Source: Clostridiales bacterium
Lineage (GTDB): Bacteria > Bacillota > Clostridia > Christensenellales > CAG-138
Direction: 5' to 3'
DNA length: 64,000 nucleotides
Assembly: GCA_004558525.1 (NCBI GenBank)
Contig: SFCQ01000008.1
Coordinates: 57,305 to 121,304, forward strand
In this document: positions 16,141-24,981 of the stretch, one piece after another
Layout: each line of letters opens with the position of its first letter
How positions within the stretch are numbered: the stretch's first letter is position 1
The notes under the pieces: model-generated
Databases searched by the model: none
What the model was told of the DNA's origin: nothing
Seen by the model: the letters and a program-made list of their open reading frames with translations, nothing else
Position numbers and translations under genes: made by a program

Positions 16141-16815
16141 ATGCTCGGCACGATGGTCAACACGGCCGCCATAGTTTTAGGCTGCCTTATAGGGCTTATA
16201 CTTAAAAAGGGCATACCGCAAAGGGCAACGGACGCCGTTATGAAGGGGATTGCGTTATGCGTTATTTACATAGGTATTTCCGGCATGCTTAAGGGCAGCA
16301 AAACGCTTGCAGCGATAATAGCTATGGCTGCCGGCGGCGCCGTGGGCACGCTTATCGACCTTAACGGCAAGTTTGAAAAGCTTGGCCAGATCGTCGAAAA
16401 AACGCTTGTCAAGGGCAGCTCCGGAATAGCGGATGGCTTTGTTACGGCAAGCCTTATATTCTGCGTCGGGGCAATGTCCGTTGTCGGCAGCCTGCAAAGC
16501 GGCCTTTCAGCAGACCATTCCACGCTTTTCACAAAGTCGCTTATAGACGGAATATCCGCCATAGTGCTTACGGCAAGCCTTGGCATAGGCGTAGGGCTTT
16601 CCGCCGTCAGCGTATTTGTATATCAGGGTGTGCTCACGCTGCTTGCGGGGCTTCTTGTGCCAATGCTTACCGAAAGCGTTATAGCTGAAATGACGTGCGT
16701 TGGCAGCCTTTTGATATTCGCCCTCGGCCTGAACATGATAGGCATAACAAAGCTTAAAATAATGGATTATGTTCCGGCGATATTCTTAGTTATCCCGCTT
16801 TGCTATATAATGTAA
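16141..16815 (+). CDS. DUF554 family membrane protein
   Basis: A 224-residue integral membrane protein with about seven hydrophobic segments. The conserved starts MLGTMVNTAAIVLGCLIG and DGFVTASLIFCVGAMSVVGS identify DUF554 (YdfK-like). A small polar loop (LNGKFEKLGQIVEKTL) lies after the third helix. Transport of a small solute is a guess; no function is established. It is monocistronic, with its own promoter and terminator. Confidence 0.85.
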   Translation: MLGTMVNTAAIVLGCLIGLILKKGIPQRATDAVMKGIALCVIYIGISGMLKGSKTLAAIIAMAAGGAVGTLIDLNGKFEKLGQIVEKTLVKGSSGIADGFVTASLIFCVGAMSVVGSLQSGLSADHSTLFTKSLIDGISAIVLTASLGIGVGLSAVSVFVYQGVLTLLAGLLVPMLTESVIAEMTCVGSLLIFALGLNMIGITKLKIMDYVPAIFLVIPLCYIM

Positions 16816-16823
16816 CGCATATC

Positions 16824-16853
16824 AAAAAGGAGCCTGCCTGCAAGCTCCTTTTG
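16824..16853. terminator. Bidirectional terminator between the DUF554 gene and mnmA
   Basis: AAAAGGAGC/GCTCCTTTT 9-bp stem with A-rich and T-rich flanks; the two genes converge here. Confidence 0.8.
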
Positions 16854-16869
16854 TATACGCCGCTATGCT

Positions 16870-17982
16870 CTATATGCTTTTAAGCTCTATTCGCTTTAAC
16901 GGAACGGTCTCGTCTATCGGCCCGCCGCCAAGGCAGGTCTCCCCATCATACAGCACGGCCCACTGGCCGGGCGTAACGGCACGCTGAGGCTCCATAAAGC
17001 TTATATCGCAGCCGTCGCCATGCAGCTTGACATGCACCGGCACATCCGTTTGCCTATAGCGGAATTTGGCTGTGCAGTCAAACTCGCTATCCTTCGCATG
17101 GCCCGATATAAGGTGCAGCTTATCCGCCCTGAGCCCAAGCGAGAAAAGCTCCTCATGCTCGCCCTGCTGAACTATCAGCAGGTTCCTTTGCATATCCTTT
17201 GCTATAACGAACCAGCTTTCGCCGCTGCCGTCGCTCCTGCCGCCTATGCCCAGCCCCCTGCGCTGGCCCAGGGTATAATACATCAGCCCGTCGTGCCTGC
17301 CGACGATCCTTCCGTCAAGCGTTACCATATCCCCGGGCTGGGCCGGCAAAAACTCCATAAGGAATTTTTTGAAGTTCCTTTCGCCAATAAAGCATATGCC
17401 GGTCGAATCCTTTTTCCTTGCGTTGGGAAGCCCCGCTTCCTCGGCTATTTTTCTAAGCTCGGGCTTGGTTATGCCGCCTATGGGGAACATCGCTTTTGAC
17501 AGCTGCGCCTGCGTCAGTCCGGCAAGAAAATAGCTTTGGTCCTTGTTAAGGTCCTTTGCCCTCAACAGCGTGACAAGCCCGTCCTCATCCTTGCCCAGTC
17601 TTGCATAATGACCCGTTGCTATCCTTTCTGCCCCCGCGGCCATTGCAAGATCCAAAAAAGCCTTGAACTTTATCTCGCAGTTGCAAAGCACGTCGGGATT
17701 GGGCGTACGTCCCCGCGCATACTCGGATATAAAGTATGAAAACACCCTGTCCTTATATTCTTTTGAAAAGTTGACGCCATAGCAGGCTATGCCCACCTTG
17801 CGGCTCACGGCCATAGCGTCCTCATAATCGGCTGCCGCGGTGCATACGCCCTCGTCGTCGGTCTCCTCCCAGTTTTTCATAAATACGCCGGTCACGTCAT
17901 AGCCCTGCTCCTTTAGCAGCAGCGCCGCAACGGAGGAATCCACCCCTCCGGACATGCCAACTATTACCCTCTGCTTGTCCAT
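16870..17982 (-). CDS. mnmA: tRNA-specific 2-thiouridylase MnmA
   Basis: A 370-residue MnmA. It has the P-loop-type GMSGGVDSSVAALLL at residues 9-23, PDVLCNCEIKFK with the first catalytic Cys near residue 99, GICFIGERNFKKFL with the second near residue 196, and the C-terminal beta domain. It transfers sulfur to U34 of tRNA-Lys, -Glu and -Gln. It starts 1 nt after the upstream GerMN gene and is probably co-transcribed with the two-component system. Confidence 0.96.
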   Translation of the reverse strand: MDKQRVIVGMSGGVDSSVAALLLKEQGYDVTGVFMKNWEETDDEGVCTAAADYEDAMAVSRKVGIACYGVNFSKEYKDRVFSYFISEYARGRTPNPDVLCNCEIKFKAFLDLAMAAGAERIATGHYARLGKDEDGLVTLLRAKDLNKDQSYFLAGLTQAQLSKAMFPIGGITKPELRKIAEEAGLPNARKKDSTGICFIGERNFKKFLMEFLPAQPGDMVTLDGRIVGRHDGLMYYTLGQRRGLGIGGRSDGSGESWFVIAKDMQRNLLIVQQGEHEELFSLGLRADKLHLISGHAKDSEFDCTAKFRYRQTDVPVHVKLHGDGCDISFMEPQRAVTPGQWAVLYDGETCLGGGPIDETVPLKRIELKSI

Positions 17983-17983
17983 T

Positions 17984-19516
17984 TCAGTTACTTCCTATCA
18001 GTCCAGGGCTGCGCAAAAGCGGATTGCCAAGATATATCCTGTTTATCATGCCAAGCTTTTGCCCCTGCTCGCTCATCCATACGCGGCGCACATACGGAAG
18101 CTCCGTAAGGGTGTTTATTATGCTGTATATCATCAGCAGCTCCTCCCTGTCCCCCGCGGCGGAAGCATCGCCGCCAAGCGCATCGCGCAGCTTTTTTGTA
18201 AAGCCTTCCTTCCAATCTATAACGGCTGTTGAATCAACAAGGTATATGCGGTTTATATCATCGGCGGTCAGGCCCGCTATGTCCGTGCCTGATTCGTTAT
18301 TGCCCTCAAGCAGCGCCCTTAGCCTTACGGCAAGGTCATATTGCTCGCTTGAATACACTATTTTGCTGCCTTTTTTAAGCATAAGCCCATTCTCGTCCGG
18401 ATAATCCACGCTTATGCTCGTGCCGAGCATATCGGTATATGTGTCCCTTGAAAGATAATCCATATCCGGATAAAGCTGCTGCTTCGTGCCGTCGTCATTC
18501 AATATATAAAGCTTTATGCCGCTTATTCCAGGAAGATAGCCGGTAAGCGTCATAGTTAGCGCGGCGCACATTATCCTCTGGTCGTACTCCATGGCCGGAG
18601 GCGTTATGGTAAGCTCGATTATCTTTGGCGCGTAAAGCGGCAGCGAGCTTGAGCTTGAATCAGGGTCGCTGCTTTCGCCAAAAACGCTTATTCTAGGCTC
18701 CTCACAAAGCATGAAGTCCGCCGGAAGCACAGGCTCGAGCGCATGCTCGCTCGAAACGCCGCCGGCAAGCTTGGCGGTAAGCACCTCAACAAGCTCCATT
18801 ACAGATGCATCTGCGGAAACCGTTATGTCTGCACTTTGCGCCGCAATAAGCGTCTTTTCAACGTTTGTAAAGTAAAGCGTTACGCTTTGGCTTATGTATT
18901 TGCCCGCTTCGCCGCTGCCCATGCGCTTGCCGTAGGCTTCCTCCATAGCGCTGATATATGCATCCACGCTTTCGCCGGAATACCTTGCCTCGCCTATGGG
19001 CCTGTTGTTATAGCCCTGCTCCTTGCCGTTATAAAAAACGTTCACGGCCATTGCGCCTATTGTGTCGCCAAGCGTTGCGGCAATGGCAAGCCTTGCTATC
19101 AGCCAGTCATTCTCGCTTGAAGGGAAGCCGCCGCTTAGATATACGTTGCATATACCCATCGTTTCCTCCACCTTGTCAAGCTTTAATCTGCTCGGCACCG
19201 ACCTTCTTGAGGTGGGGCTGTTCGGCCCCGTCATAAGCGCCTTTATCGTGCTGAAGGCCATACCCTCGCCCTCTTCGCAAAGCACTGTTCTTTCCTCAGG
19301 GGCAAGCTTCAAGCCATCCTCCGATATATAATAGAGCTTAGCGTCAAACCGGCCCTGAGCCCCGGCGTCCTCGCTTGGCGCAGGGGGCTTGTCATAGCTT
19401 ACAGGCAGCTCCGGCGTATAGCTGTCCTCCGTCATACAGCCGCCAAAAAATGCCGCCGTAAGCGCAAGAGCCAGTATGAGCGAAACCGTTTTTGCTGCTT
19501 TTACCCTTCTGCTCAT
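17984..19516 (-). CDS. GerMN-domain lipoprotein, larger of two
   Basis: A 510-residue exported lipoprotein. The signal peptide is positively charged then hydrophobic and ends in a lipobox FFGGC (Cys27). Residues about 55-190 form one GerMN domain (RTVLCEEGEGMAFSTIKALMTGP, SRLKLDKVEETMGICNVYLS); a second GerMN-like region starts near 335 (RIMCAALTMTLTGYLPGISGIKLYI). GerMN occurs in sporulation protein GerM and in LpqB, the lipoprotein partner of the MtrB kinase. It overlaps the next lipoprotein by 4 nt and lies in the kinase operon, so it likely modulates that kinase. Confidence 0.8.
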   Translation of the reverse strand: MSRRVKAAKTVSLILALALTAAFFGGCMTEDSYTPELPVSYDKPPAPSEDAGAQGRFDAKLYYISEDGLKLAPEERTVLCEEGEGMAFSTIKALMTGPNSPTSRRSVPSRLKLDKVEETMGICNVYLSGGFPSSENDWLIARLAIAATLGDTIGAMAVNVFYNGKEQGYNNRPIGEARYSGESVDAYISAMEEAYGKRMGSGEAGKYISQSVTLYFTNVEKTLIAAQSADITVSADASVMELVEVLTAKLAGGVSSEHALEPVLPADFMLCEEPRISVFGESSDPDSSSSSLPLYAPKIIELTITPPAMEYDQRIMCAALTMTLTGYLPGISGIKLYILNDDGTKQQLYPDMDYLSRDTYTDMLGTSISVDYPDENGLMLKKGSKIVYSSEQYDLAVRLRALLEGNNESGTDIAGLTADDINRIYLVDSTAVIDWKEGFTKKLRDALGGDASAAGDREELLMIYSIINTLTELPYVRRVWMSEQGQKLGMINRIYLGNPLLRSPGLIGSN

Positions 19517-20547
19517 TCGCCATTACCTCCAAGCGCGGAAAGCAAGGATGTATAGCCTACCTTGTATATGCTGCCTTCCGGCTTCAATGAAAGCGCATGC
19601 CTTTGCCCGCGCTGGCCCGCGGCAGCGTCGGCCTTTGTTATCTCGGCAGTTACTATTATAGCGCCGCTCTCCTCGCCTGCGCGTTCCCCCTTTATGCTAT
19701 AGCTTCTTATCCTGTCAAGAGCGGCCGCCTCCGTCTCAAAGCTTGCATAATCCGGCTTCTGCGCGCCGCCCTGCTCAAGCTCCGCAATCAGCGGATACGC
19801 CTTATCAAACTCGCCCCTTTGCATATGCCCGAGCACGCAGTCCGCTATGGCGGTAGGCGTTATCACGCAATCGCCAACAAACTCCATAGGCTCGAGCAGG
19901 TCGTGGCTTGAGCCGCCGTAGCCCTCAAGCCCAAGCTCTGTGCGCGATACCCTTGCCGCCGTGCCTTCAAGCTCAAAAAGCAGCTGCACCTTAACGTCCG
20001 GATTATTGGCTGTTATTGTATTCACTATCGATTCAACGGCGAGCCTGCGGCTCAGGTACAGCTCCTTTTTTGCCGCCTGCACGCGCATCTCATACTCGTT
20101 TTTTGTTATCATGCTGTTTTCCATAAGCCTTGACACGTCGCTTACGGCCTTGTCCATAACGGAGGTGTCAAAGAAGCTCTCCGACAACGTAACGTACATT
20201 ATCGCCCCTTCGAGCATAACGTCTATTATCTCCGTATTCTTGGGCACGACGGCCGATATGTTGCCGCTCAGCGGCGGCGTGCCTTCTATCAAAGAGCGTA
20301 TCATGGCCTTTTCTTCCCTTTCGCCGGCGTATACCGTCACGCTCGCGCTCACGCCGACAAGGTATTCCTCATCTGTAAGCCTATAATAAAGCTTGGCCTG
20401 CACCTCCTTGGCCACGCCTGCTTCAGGATCTATATCCGGCAGATCCTCATGCACACTGTCCTCCTTTATCATGCTCCTTGAGCAGCCGCAAAGCATGAGC
20501 AGCGCGAGCAACGCCGCCACAATAACCATATAGCGCCAACCTTTCAT
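19513..20547 (-). CDS. GerMN-domain lipoprotein, smaller of two
   Basis: A 344-residue lipoprotein with signal peptide and lipobox LMLCGC (Cys22). A GerMN domain occupies about residues 45-185: KLYYRLTDEEYLVGV, EEKAMIRSLIEGTP and NTEIIDVMLEGAIMYVTLSESF. The C-terminal half (about 195-340) is an alpha/beta region I cannot assign. It lies 3 nt after the histidine kinase, the place held by lpqB after mtrB in Actinobacteria. Sequence identity to LpqB cannot be judged by eye. Confidence 0.78.
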   Translation of the reverse strand: MKGWRYMVIVAALLALLMLCGCSRSMIKEDSVHEDLPDIDPEAGVAKEVQAKLYYRLTDEEYLVGVSASVTVYAGEREEKAMIRSLIEGTPPLSGNISAVVPKNTEIIDVMLEGAIMYVTLSESFFDTSVMDKAVSDVSRLMENSMITKNEYEMRVQAAKKELYLSRRLAVESIVNTITANNPDVKVQLLFELEGTAARVSRTELGLEGYGGSSHDLLEPMEFVGDCVITPTAIADCVLGHMQRGEFDKAYPLIAELEQGGAQKPDYASFETEAAALDRIRSYSIKGERAGEESGAIIVTAEITKADAAAGQRGQRHALSLKPEGSIYKVGYTSLLSALGGNGE

Positions 20548-20550
20548 GCT

Positions 20551-22008
20551 TTACTCCTCCCCCATAGGCAGCGGCAGATGCACCGTGAACACGGAGCCCT
20601 TGTTAGGCTCGCTTTCAACGGATATAAAGCCGCCGTGCAGCGTGATTATCCTTTCAACTATGGCAAGGCCCAGGCCCGTGCCGCCCGTACCCCTTGACCT
20701 GGCCTTGTCCACGCGATAGAACCTTTCAAACAGGTGCGGTATTGCATCCTCCGGTATGCCTATGCCGGTATCCTTTACTATTACAAGCGCCTCGTCCGCC
20801 GTATGCTTGACAAAGACCTCTATCTTTCCCGCGTCAGTGTACTTTATCGCGTTTTCAATAAGGTTAACTACCGCCTGCTCAAGCTTTGTCTGCTCGCCCA
20901 ATACAATGGTGTCTGTTCCGTTGCAGTTCAATGCTATTCCCTTGGCCTCGGCCATGGGGCGCAATCTTGCAGCCACCCTGTCAACAAGCTCGTTAAGCTT
21001 TATAGGCTCCCTGTGTATAGTAGGCTCTGCTTCATCAAACTGGACGAGCCTCAAAAGATCCGTTATCACGTTGGACATTCTGTCCACCTCATGATTCACA
21101 TCCTCAAAAAACTCCCGCATCTCAGCCGGGTCCGGGTTCTCTTCATAGAGTATCGATTCGCTTAAAAGCTTCATCGTCGCAAGGGGAGTCTTAAGCTCGT
21201 GCGATGCGTCAGAGACAAATTCGTCCCTGACCCTGTCGTGCGCCTCAATCTGCTCGCTCATTCTGTTGAACGCCCTGCCAAGCTCCGCCACCTCGTCGCG
21301 TCCCCTTACCTTTACCCTGACGCCTGAGCCCTGGCGGCCCATCTTTCTTATCGCGTTGGTAAGCTCGACTATGGGCCTCGTTACAAAGCCCGAAAGTATA
21401 AAGCTCAACGCGGCCATCACAGCGGCAACTATTACGAACGCTACGGCTATGCTGGCCACCATGTCCGTAACGCTGTCCTCAACGTCCTGAAGCATGGCGC
21501 TGAACAGCACCGCGCCAAGGTACACGCCGCCCTGCGTTATGGGCGCGGTATAGTACACGGCCCATACGGCGTCGTCCATAAGCTTCAATGTGTTTTTATC
21601 CTTAGTCCTTGCTATCCTATGGAAGCCGAAGGCGGATTCCTTGCCGCCTATAAGCACGTCCCTTACCTCCCTGTAAGGCAGCCTGAAGCCCGTCTGATAA
21701 GATGCGGAATCCACCTGAACCACAGCGTCCGTATCCAGTATGAGCACCCTGCCGCCAAGCTCCTGCGCCCTGCTGAGCGCAAGAGAATACAGGGTATCGG
21801 CATCCGATGAAAAGCTTTGGCTAAGCTCCAGCGCAAGGCGCGTGGTAGCCTCCTGCTGCTGCTTCGTCCTTTGGTTAACAAGCGACGATTCCACCAGTAT
21901 AGCTACAGTAAAGCTTATTGACATCAGCGCCAATAGCGTTACCACAAGATATATGGCCACCATTCTTACGCGAATGGAGCCGAAGAACTTTTTGCGTTCA
22001 CTGTGCAA
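20551..22008 (-). CDS. Sensor histidine kinase (HAMP-HisKA-HATPase)
   Basis: A 485-residue membrane kinase. Transmembrane helices lie at about 13-38 and 184-208, enclosing an extracytoplasmic sensor of about 145 residues. A HAMP linker follows (about 208-260), then HisKA with the phospho-acceptor His270 in SHELKTP, and an ATPase domain with N box NLIENAIKYTD, G1 DTGIGIP and G2 GTGLGLAI. The layout equals WalK/PhoR/MtrB-type kinases. Its first codon overlaps the response regulator by 11 nt. Confidence 0.93.
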   Translation of the reverse strand: MHSERKKFFGSIRVRMVAIYLVVTLLALMSISFTVAILVESSLVNQRTKQQQEATTRLALELSQSFSSDADTLYSLALSRAQELGGRVLILDTDAVVQVDSASYQTGFRLPYREVRDVLIGGKESAFGFHRIARTKDKNTLKLMDDAVWAVYYTAPITQGGVYLGAVLFSAMLQDVEDSVTDMVASIAVAFVIVAAVMAALSFILSGFVTRPIVELTNAIRKMGRQGSGVRVKVRGRDEVAELGRAFNRMSEQIEAHDRVRDEFVSDASHELKTPLATMKLLSESILYEENPDPAEMREFFEDVNHEVDRMSNVITDLLRLVQFDEAEPTIHREPIKLNELVDRVAARLRPMAEAKGIALNCNGTDTIVLGEQTKLEQAVVNLIENAIKYTDAGKIEVFVKHTADEALVIVKDTGIGIPEDAIPHLFERFYRVDKARSRGTGGTGLGLAIVERIITLHGGFISVESEPNKGSVFTVHLPLPMGEE

Positions 22009-22681
22009 AGTAATAGCCTACACCCCATTTGGTAAGTATATATTCCGGATTTGCCGGATCCCTTTCTATCTTCTCCCTCAGCCGCCTTATATGCACGTCC
22101 ACCGTGCGGAAATCGCCTATGTAATCCTGGCCCCATATCGTCTCAAGCAGCTCGTCGCGGCTATAGACCTTGCCCGGGTTTTTCATAAACAGCTGCAAAA
22201 GATCAAATTCCTTCATCGTAAGGCTGACGGGGTTGCCGTCGAGAGTGGCGCTGCGGTTGCCTATGTTTATGCTCAAGCCGTTTGCGCTAAGCTCCATCTT
22301 CGGCGCCTCGCGGTTTACGCCTACGCGCCTGAATATGCTCTTTATCCTCGCCTTTACCTCAAGTATGTTAAAGGGCTTTGTCATATAATCGTCCGCGCCA
22401 TACTCAAGCCCGAGTATCTTATCCATATCCTCGCCCTTTGCTGTGAGCATGATTATTGGTATGTCGCTTGTTTCGCGCACTATCTGGCAAACCTCTATGC
22501 CCGAAAGCTTGGGCAGCATAACGTCGAGCAGCACAAGGTCGTAATGCCCTGCGTTCAGCTTTTTCAATGCCTCCTCGCCGTCCGCAGCGGAATCCGTTTC
22601 ATAGCCGTCCTGCTCAAGCGTGCGCTTGAGTCCCTTTATCATCAGCGGCTCGTCGTCTACAAGTAAAATGCGTTTTGCCAT
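21998..22681 (-). CDS. OmpR/PhoB-family response regulator
   Basis: A 227-residue regulator. Receiver domain residues 1-115 have the acidic pair DDE at 9-11, the phospho-acceptor Asp53 in LVLLDVMLP, and the Lys of DDYMTKPF. The C-terminal winged helix (about 130-227) ends with TVDVHIRRLREKIE and the TKWGVGYYF signature. The start is the ATG at 22681, preceded by AAAGGA, not one 16 codons upstream. It is the first gene of the regulator-kinase-GerMN-GerMN-mnmA unit. Confidence 0.93.
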   Translation of the reverse strand: MAKRILLVDDEPLMIKGLKRTLEQDGYETDSAADGEEALKKLNAGHYDLVLLDVMLPKLSGIEVCQIVRETSDIPIIMLTAKGEDMDKILGLEYGADDYMTKPFNILEVKARIKSIFRRVGVNREAPKMELSANGLSINIGNRSATLDGNPVSLTMKEFDLLQLFMKNPGKVYSRDELLETIWGQDYIGDFRTVDVHIRRLREKIERDPANPEYILTKWGVGYYFAQ

Positions 22682-22733
22682 AATGGTCCTTTCCTTTCGC
22701 TGCGTATATTGGCTGTTATACCTTCCCATTGAT

Positions 22734-22742
22734 ATTATAGCA
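22734..22742 (-). promoter_or_regulatory. Extended -10 promoter of the two-component operon
   Basis: TGCTATAAT on the minus strand, about 55 nt before the response regulator ATG. The -35 (TTAACG, 16-bp spacing) is weak. Confidence 0.5.
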
Positions 22743-22888
22743 TAAAATACACATTCGTTAAGAGGCAGAATATGAACAATCGCGCAGAATATTAGTGTTT
22801 TATGAACATTTTCCGCCCGCGTTTGGCATATTAAAAAGATTCGTACATGATATCAGTATAATAACGCATCACGGAAGGAGCTTCTGTC

Positions 22889-23059
22889 ATGAGGTCAAGC
22901 AAAATGATAGCATGCTTATCGCCGTTACTGACGACGGCAAGTACACCTTTGTATCAATATGCTCAGCGACACAAAGCTCAGCTTTGACGCGGGAGAATCT
23001 TCCGAACAGGACTCAACACGCTTTTTCACCATACAGGACGAATGTATATTTGAAATGTA
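22889..23059 (+). pseudogene. Possible decayed small gene
   Basis: A TATAAT box (22857-22862) and GGAAGGAG (22873-22880) precede an ATG at 22889 that opens only 32 codons. Coherent-looking peptide continues in other frames: LIAVTDDGKYTFVSI in one, then MLSDTKLSFDAGESSEQDS to a stop at 23059 in another. Two small frameshifts would join them into a protein of about 57 residues. Alternatively none of this is coding. The following segment is repeat C. Confidence 0.25.
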
Positions 23060-23075
23060 ACAGCCCTCAATACCT

Positions 23076-23098
23076 CCCGCCCAGGCATGAGCGGGGCT
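23076..23098. terminator. Terminator-like hairpin, left copy, beside repeat C
   Basis: CCCGCCCAGGCATGAGCGGGGCT forms a CCCGC/GCGGG hairpin. The same 23 bp recur at 23302-23324, where they run into TTTT. Confidence 0.5.
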
Positions 23099-23100
23099 CA

Positions 23101-23294
23101 GAGTGTTGATAAACCCTGGGGTTGTTAAGGGGCGGCTGCCCCTTAAGCTAATTCCGGCTCTGACGGCATGTACGTCAGAACGGATGAAAACCTTCAGGTT
23201 TTCGTGCTTTGCGGGTTTTGCCGCCCGGGAGCTAATGCGAGAGGCAAAACCCGTAAAACTCGAAAAAGTGGCGTTTAGCCACTTTTTCGACACT
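23101..23294 (-). mobile_element. Terminator-targeting MITE-like repeat, copy C (inverted orientation)
   Basis: A 194-bp copy on the minus strand relative to copies A and B. The right end TTTTTCGACACT (23283-23294) and left end GAGTGTTGATAAACC are a diverged inverted pair. It carries the full set of internal hairpins. It is flanked by a perfect 23-bp direct repeat of a host hairpin (23076-23098, 23302-23324). It takes up the middle of the 22682-23526 gap; the remainder holds the possible decayed gene and the dacF promoter. Confidence 0.8.
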
Positions 23295-23433
23295 ATGTTG
23301 CCCCGCCCAGGCATGAGCGGGGCTTTTGCTTGCCCTGCTGTGCTTATGCGTAAGGCAGCCTCATAAATAATATGAACAATCCTTGTATTATAAATTATTT
23401 GCGGCTTTGCTATGTACAAAAGCGCGCAATTTT

Positions 23434-23442
23434 TGTTATAAT
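23434..23442 (+). promoter_or_regulatory. Extended -10 promoter of dacF
   Basis: TGTTATAAT about 85 nt before the dacF start, without a clear -35. A GGGGCTGCCTGCCCC hairpin lies in the leader (23473-23487). Confidence 0.5.
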
Positions 23443-23526
23443 AGCTGATGAATCACATATAATGCCTGCTATGGGGCTGCCTGCCCCAGTCGTTAAAGGC
23501 GGCTTTTTGGAAAGGATCAACCGGTT

Positions 23527-24924
23527 TTGAAAAGGTTCGTAGCATTTACGCTTGTTTTTTTGATGGCGCTTCTGGCTCTGCCCGTCTGCTCGAGTGCGGA
23601 CGGATTTGACCCCGAATCCGTATCAACTCCCTATATATGCCTTATGGATTCCGCCACGGGCACGATTCTATACGAAAAGAACAGCCGTGACAAGGCTTAT
23701 CCCGCAAGCACCACAAAGATAATGACGTGCATATTGGCGCTTGAGCTGACGGACGACGTAAACGAGATAATAAGCACCGGAAGCGATGTTGAGACCCGCG
23801 GCTCCACATGCCGTTTTTCCCGCAACGAAAAGCTGCCGCTCATAGACGCGCTTTACGGCATGATGCTCTTTTCCGGTAACGACGCCGCAAAGGCCATAGC
23901 GCTGCACTTTGGCGGCAGCGAAGCCGGCTTCGCGGAGCTTATGAACAAAAAGGCGGCTGAGCTTGGCATGACCGGAACCCACTTTGTAAAGCCGAACGGC
24001 CTGCACAAGGACGAGCATTATTCCACGGCATATGACATGGCCATACTTACAAGATACGCCATGAAGAATGAGACGTTCCGCAAGATAGTCTCAGCCCCGA
24101 CATATGACGCCGCGCCTACCAACAAGGATTCGGACGGCTATCAGTGGTACAACTCCAACCGCCTGCTCTACACCAAGGAGGGCGAAACGGACTATAAATA
24201 CAATTACGCAACCGGCGTTAAAACGGGCGACACCGCGCAGGCCGGCCGCTGCCTTGTGGCCTCCGCCAAGAAGGGGGATATCGAGCTTATACTCGTTCTT
24301 CTGGGCGACTATGAATACAAAGTCAAGGGCGAGTACCGCTTTGAAAACGCGGCAAAATTCTTTGATTGGGGCTTTGATAATTTCGTATCCGTAAACGCAA
24401 GCGAGCTTGGGCTTGAACCCACGCTGCAGCTTCCCGTTTCAAATGCCAGCCTTGAGGACGCCGAGGGCGGGCTTTTGACCGTAAACATAGATTTTTCCGG
24501 CGTAAAGCTGACCGGCCTTAAGGAAACCGTGAACGCCATACGCTCTAACCCTGAGCAGCTCACTACCAACTATGTAACGTCAAGGAAGCTTGAAGCGCCC
24601 ATTTCCGCAGGCGAGGAGCTTGGCGCGATAACATATCAATACAACGGGGCGACCGTGTTTACGGCTCCGCTTATCGCATCGCGCGATGTGGCGGAAGCCG
24701 CAACCATACTTGACAACACAGCCTCGCCCAACTCAAGCCCGCTCATAGTCTCGGCAGGCGAACCGGAAGAAGATGGCGGCAGCGGCTGGCTTTTCTGGGT
24801 GCTGCTTATAGCTTTGCTTATAGTGATAGTGATATTTGCGAAAATAGTATCCGCAAGAAGGCGCAGAAGAAGGGCGAAAAAGCGCAGGGCATACCGGAGC
24901 AAATATCCGACAAGGCGCCAGTAA
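23527..24924 (+). CDS. dacF: D-alanyl-D-alanine carboxypeptidase (DacF-type PBP, S11)
   Basis: A 465-residue low-molecular-weight penicillin-binding protein. Signal peptide residues 1-24, then SxxK at Ser61-Thr-Thr-Lys64, SGN at 116-118 and KTG at 232-234. A PBP5-like C-terminal beta domain follows (about 275-385), then a transmembrane helix (about 423-443) and a very basic tail (RRRRRR, KKRR). The enzyme trims the terminal D-Ala from peptidoglycan pentapeptides outside the membrane. The start is TTG, 10 nt after AAAGGA; no better start is in frame. Confidence 0.93.
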   Translation: MKRFVAFTLVFLMALLALPVCSSADGFDPESVSTPYICLMDSATGTILYEKNSRDKAYPASTTKIMTCILALELTDDVNEIISTGSDVETRGSTCRFSRNEKLPLIDALYGMMLFSGNDAAKAIALHFGGSEAGFAELMNKKAAELGMTGTHFVKPNGLHKDEHYSTAYDMAILTRYAMKNETFRKIVSAPTYDAAPTNKDSDGYQWYNSNRLLYTKEGETDYKYNYATGVKTGDTAQAGRCLVASAKKGDIELILVLLGDYEYKVKGEYRFENAAKFFDWGFDNFVSVNASELGLEPTLQLPVSNASLEDAEGGLLTVNIDFSGVKLTGLKETVNAIRSNPEQLTTNYVTSRKLEAPISAGEELGAITYQYNGATVFTAPLIASRDVAEAATILDNTASPNSSPLIVSAGEPEEDGGSGWLFWVLLIALLIVIVIFAKIVSARRRRRRAKKRRAYRSKYPTRRQ

Positions 24925-24938
24925 AAATCAATTATAAA

Positions 24939-24961
24939 CGGGCAGGAGGTTTTCCTGCCCG
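24939..24961 (+). terminator. Hairpin after dacF
   Basis: CGGGCAGG/CCTGCCCG stem with a T-rich loop, 14 nt past the stop; it lacks a strong T-tail. Confidence 0.5.
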
Positions 24962-24981
24962 CAGCTGTATAAGGAGGCAAC

